Translations under genes and position numbers: made by a program | The notes under the pieces: model-generated | What the model saw: the letters and a program-made list of their open reading frames with translations, nothing else | Databases searched by the model: none | Told to the model about the DNA's origin: nothing | Origin: Cololabis saira | Lineage: Eukaryota; Chordata; Actinopteri; Beloniformes; Belonidae | Assembly: GCF_033807715.1 (NCBI RefSeq) | Contig: NC_084591.1 | Location: 29,848,590-29,912,589, forward strand | DNA length: 64,000 bases | Direction of reading: 5' to 3' | In this document: positions 60,296-64,000 of the stretch, piece after piece | How positions within the stretch are numbered: the stretch's first letter is position 1 | How the letters are laid out: every line of letters begins with the position of its first letter

Positions 60296-62895
60296 CCTTT
60301 CAGACACCACTATAATTTGTTTGATGCAGTGAGATATTTATTTACCAATAAATGTAGGGTTCATGTATGGAAAGGCAGAATTTTGCCCAAAGTTGTATCT
60401 GAATAATAATAATTGAAAAAATAAATTAAAAAGGAGGTTTCCATGAGGGTTTGAATTATATCTGTCATACTTAACATAGGCTCCTTTTCCTTTTCAAACC
60501 TTGACACAATTTCCTGATTTCCAATGAAACAGACACGTTTTGGTCATAATGACACAGCTCCCTTTTTCCACCTTGTTTGTAGCAGCTGATTTTTTGGCCA
60601 AATATTTTCAGACCAAGCAGCCACAAACAAAATGGTAAGATTTGTGTTATACTGAGGTTGTTGAGTTGGCAGTCACTTCAGGCCATCAAATACATGGCCT
60701 AAAATGAAAAAGTCTTGTTGCTTTTACTATGAATTAACAATGTGATTTTTTTTTTTTTAAGCGATAAGATATAAGTATATAGCACAATTAGCATTTTATA
60801 TGCATGATGGAACACCCTCCTAAATGTTGATATAGATAGCTCACATTTACAGTTGCCCTACAATAAATATGTAAGGCATGCCATGTCATGAAATATGTAT
60901 TTGAGCTTAACCGACAAAAACCTTTTGCAGATTGACCGGAAATGTTATTTGATATTTAAACTAAATGACTAACATAATCTGAATCTTAAAATTCTAGCAG
61001 GACAGGTCGTCTCTGCTCTTTCCTGAACATTACATCTGCTGCTGTTTGGAGCAGACATTTAGGAGCGTGGGCTTGTCTGCACAGGTCAGGTCCACCCTAA
61101 TTAGTATTTCATCATAATTACATCAAGAATGCTGTTTGACAGCTCCATTTAAGAGGGTGTCATGCAGCTGGTAGATATTCGCAAAATGAATGGAAATATC
61201 AGTCTGTCATCGTGGGAGGTATCATTTAATACTGAAAATAAGAGGAAGACAGAATTTAAGAGATTGCTTCATATTGTAGCAGCAAATGGAAACGATACTG
61301 TGAAAAGTAATAAATTAAAAAGGGAATTGGAGAAAGAAAGAAACATGAATGTATCTGATTTTGCTGACACTGGGGACCCATAATGCATCACTAACAAAAG
61401 AAAATCTACACATTTCCTCACCTAAGGACTGTGAACAAAGTAAAGAACAAATCAATCGAAAAAAGAACTGGAACACGGTCACATAAGTGCATAACTAGGG
61501 CTGTCTAAGTAGTTATTTAACTTCAATTTACAGTCATGGAAAAACAAACAACAATATCACCTAAACACCCCTCTAATCCAGAGGCATTACAAACTCAAGT
61601 CACACTTGACCAGACATGCAGATGTCTATCTGGTTGGTTAACGTGATGGCAACATGACTTCCTTGCAAAATGGATGGCATGAACTGCTGATTAGTTTCGA
61701 TGGTGGATGGCAGGTACTTGGCAGTGGTTTAAATAAATGTAATTAAATTTAGCGGTTTTGAGTTGACTCTGGGATTTAAACTTTTTTTTTTTTAACTGAA
61801 CTGAATTTACAGAGAGATTTGATTGAAATAGTATCAACATTTCTAAAAATAGGAAGAAGGAAGACATCCACAAACATCAACAATGATTTTAAAATGTTTG
61901 TTATTTGTTGATTATCCCTTTTGAATCGAGCAGATTCCAGGCGACTCTTATTATTATAGATCTAGGGGTTATGGCGTTTTAGTCAGACTAGTTGGAATCT
62001 TGCAGCATTATCAACTTGATTATACTCTTTTATCAGTCATGGTGTAAGGAGACTCTCTCCTCCACAGACCACTGCTGCTTGATTTTGGTGTCCATTCCTC
62101 GATTTTTTTTTTCTCTACTAACTTGACATAGTGTAGAAATTACTAAGCTTGGTCATGATCCCGCTTTTTGCTCCCACTGTAACAGATTTTTGTATGTCGG
62201 TCAGGAAACTTTGGGACCAAAGATTTTACCAGTTTTCATGACTCTAAACTAGCACTTTCTTCAAGTTTGGCTGTTGAGAAAAAGAAGTGGCTCTAATATA
62301 GGCACTGGCTTTTAACCAGTATTAGCCACGGAGTGTGCTTTTTTTTCTTTAAGCTGGTGTTACAACTTTCCACTATCCAAGTACTGCATGACATGATCTT
62401 GAGTGAAGGAAAAAAAAAACATAAAAACATCGGAAGTTTGGATAATATTACTGAGACACGGGTCTGTGTTATCATGGAACCCTGCAAATATAAGCAGCTC
62501 ATCAATGAGACATTTTCAGCTACTAAAAGCTAAATGACAGGATAGTGTTTTCTTGGACGGTTTTTATTTGATAGTCTTATTTGGTTTCATTTCAGACACC
62601 TTCAGATTTGTCTTCTCGAGTACATAAGAGGTCAAATTCTAACAATTCCCAATCAGAGAGAGAGTAACAAAGACAGAGAGAGAGATGCAACAGTTTCGAA
62701 TCTGGAACAGCTTTAGTGAGTATAGTGTGCTGACTGCTACTATACGACATGGACAGCAAATCCTCATGGTAAAAGTTTGCACTCCGTAGTCCAAACTCTG
62801 AACACAGCATGCTTTGCAAAACCTCTTATAGTTAAATGTGATATCTTTGTAAACAATCGGTGCATGTAAATTTCAGAAATAAAAAGGTTTTGGGG
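60296..62895. other. Mostly single-copy sequence
   Basis: No gene recognised. A segment at about 60990-61160 with CCTAATTAGTATTTC and ATAATTACATC looks like a possible noncoding regulatory element, on composition only. The 73-residue frame at 61162-61383 has no family motif. Confidence 0.45.
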
Positions 62896-62911
62896 AAAAA
62901 GAGATAAGATA

Positions 62912-62942
<31 letters not shown>

Positions 62943-64000
62943 TCCTTTATTGATCCCCAGAGGGGAAATTCGGCTGTTGCAGCAGCTCAAAGTCAGATAC
63001 ATGTTCAGGGCAACATGAACTCAAGACTAAATAAACGATAAAGATACATTGAAAGTATGAAAAATAAAAAACAATACAGTGAAATAGAAACTGAATAAGT
63101 GAACTATAAACATGGTAAGTAAAATATAATAAATAGTTGGTTATACTAATATAGTATAAATGAATAGTGTGCAGTTGTTGTTTCTTATTATAAATAGAAT
63201 CGTGTCCAGCAGAGACAATGAAAACTGTGGGGTGGGGGAGAGTAATGTGAGTGTCAGAGGGGTGAGGGGGACTCAGTGTGGTTACAGTCTTTGGTCCACC
63301 CTGCTGTTGTGCAGTCTGATGGCAGCAGGTACAAACAAGTGCCTGAAACGCTCCGTTTTGCAGCTGGGTGAAACGATCCGGTGACTGAACGAGCTGCCCA
63401 TCTGCCACAGCTCGTCATGGAGAGGGTGAGAGGGGTTGTTCAGGATGGCTTTGATTTTGTCCTTCATCCTCCTCTCTGCCACCGAATCCAGACTGTCCAA
63501 TTCCAGCCCGACCACAGAGCTGGACTTCCTTACCAGCTTGTTGAGTCTGCTGGCCTCGCCAGCCCTGATGCCACCACCGCCGCACACCACAGAAAAGAAC
63601 AGTGCACTGGCTACCATAGACTGATAGAAGATCTTGAGGAGCCTGTTGCACTGCTTTGTCCCTTCCTGAAGAGGGTGTCACTGTTATGTGTTCAGTCCAG
63701 TTTTTTGTTGATGTGGACCCCAAAGTAGTTGTATGAGTCCACCCTCTCCACTTCCTCTCCCTGAATGGTAACAGGGACAGGAGGACTTCTCTTCCTCCGG
63801 TAGTCCACCACCAGCTCCTTGGTCTTGCTGATATTGAGCTTTAGATGATTCTTGTTGCACCATGTCACAGAGCTCTCTATCAGTCCTCTGTACTCTTCCT
63901 CGTTGTCACTGTTGATACATCCAACAATGGAGGAGTCTTTGGAAAACTTTTGGAGGTGGCAGGAACCAGAGTTGTGGCGGAAGTCCGAGGTGTAGAGAGT
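62896..64000 (-). pseudogene. Antisense Rex1/CR1-group LINE, continues past the window
   Basis: A GATAA repeat at 62903-62941 is the inverse of the LINE tail, followed by GTCCTTTATTGATCCCCAGA. On the minus strand, 63617-63282 encodes VVCGGGGIRAGEASRLNKLV, SSVVGLELDSL, ERRMKDKIKAILNNPSHPL and FVPAAIRLHNS, an intact C-terminus. Further in, 63990-63690 encodes LYTSDFRHNSGSC, LNISKTKELVVDYRRKRSP and YNYFGVHINKKLDWTEH, the region after the catalytic box. A frameshift near 63660 separates them. The active site lies beyond the window. Confidence 0.88.

Noticed and set aside
61162..61383. 73-residue frame with many charged residues
   Set aside because: No recognised domain, no flanking splice signals I could defend, and the length is within chance for AT-rich DNA.

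Overview
This window looks like intergenic or intronic DNA from a bony fish, most likely a teleost. I find no complete host protein-coding gene, rRNA, canonical tRNA or CRISPR array. The teleost call rests on the repeat content: Tc1-like transposons, RTE-, L2- and Rex1/CR1-type LINEs, many hAT elements with 8-bp target duplications, TTAA-flanked and Harbinger elements, a tRNA-derived SINE and a GC-rich palindromic module. Nearly all long open frames are decayed transposon genes or chance frames in GC-rich or AT-repeat DNA.

Layout. 1-6140 is a repeat pile: an antisense coiled-coil fragment, a decayed Tc1, a TA-flanked element with long terminal inverted repeats, an RTE reverse transcriptase embedded in an L2 LINE, and an (AT)n tract. 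6141-13300 is mostly single-copy sequence with a few repeat scraps and possible conserved noncoding segments. 13305-16661 holds two hAT elements with perfect 8-bp target duplications. 17145-20530 holds an internally deleted Tc1-like element, one copy of a family I call the AGC-hairpin element, and a SINE. 22670-26765 is a dispersed repeat split by three DNA transposons (two hAT, one piggyBac-type). 27384-31363 contains a truncated AGC-hairpin copy, a Tc1 tail, and a hAT that itself carries a Harbinger scrap and a LINE. 33446-45311 contains a LINE tail with a 12-bp duplication, an AGC-hairpin element split by a hAT, an antisense L2 split by two abutting TTAA elements, and further TTAA elements. 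45440-48184 has an antisense L2 endonuclease, the fullest AGC-hairpin copy and an antisense SINE. 50262-55890 has a short hAT, a candidate host 5' exon (51101-51949) and a Harbinger element carrying a Myb-like fragment, a 78-bp retro-insert and a TTAA element. 57286-60295 is a LINE split by a hAT fragment, a Harbinger element and a solo LTR. 62896-64000 is an antisense LINE running off the window.

The chief interest is the order of insertions, which can be read from target duplications, plus several unusual palindromes: a pair of abutting perfect palindromes that looks like a replication template switch, a GC-rich palindromic module recurring inside unrelated transposons, and a solo LTR whose 5' end folds into a long hairpin. 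I found no convincing undescribed gene system. Family names come from remembered motifs and need database confirmation.
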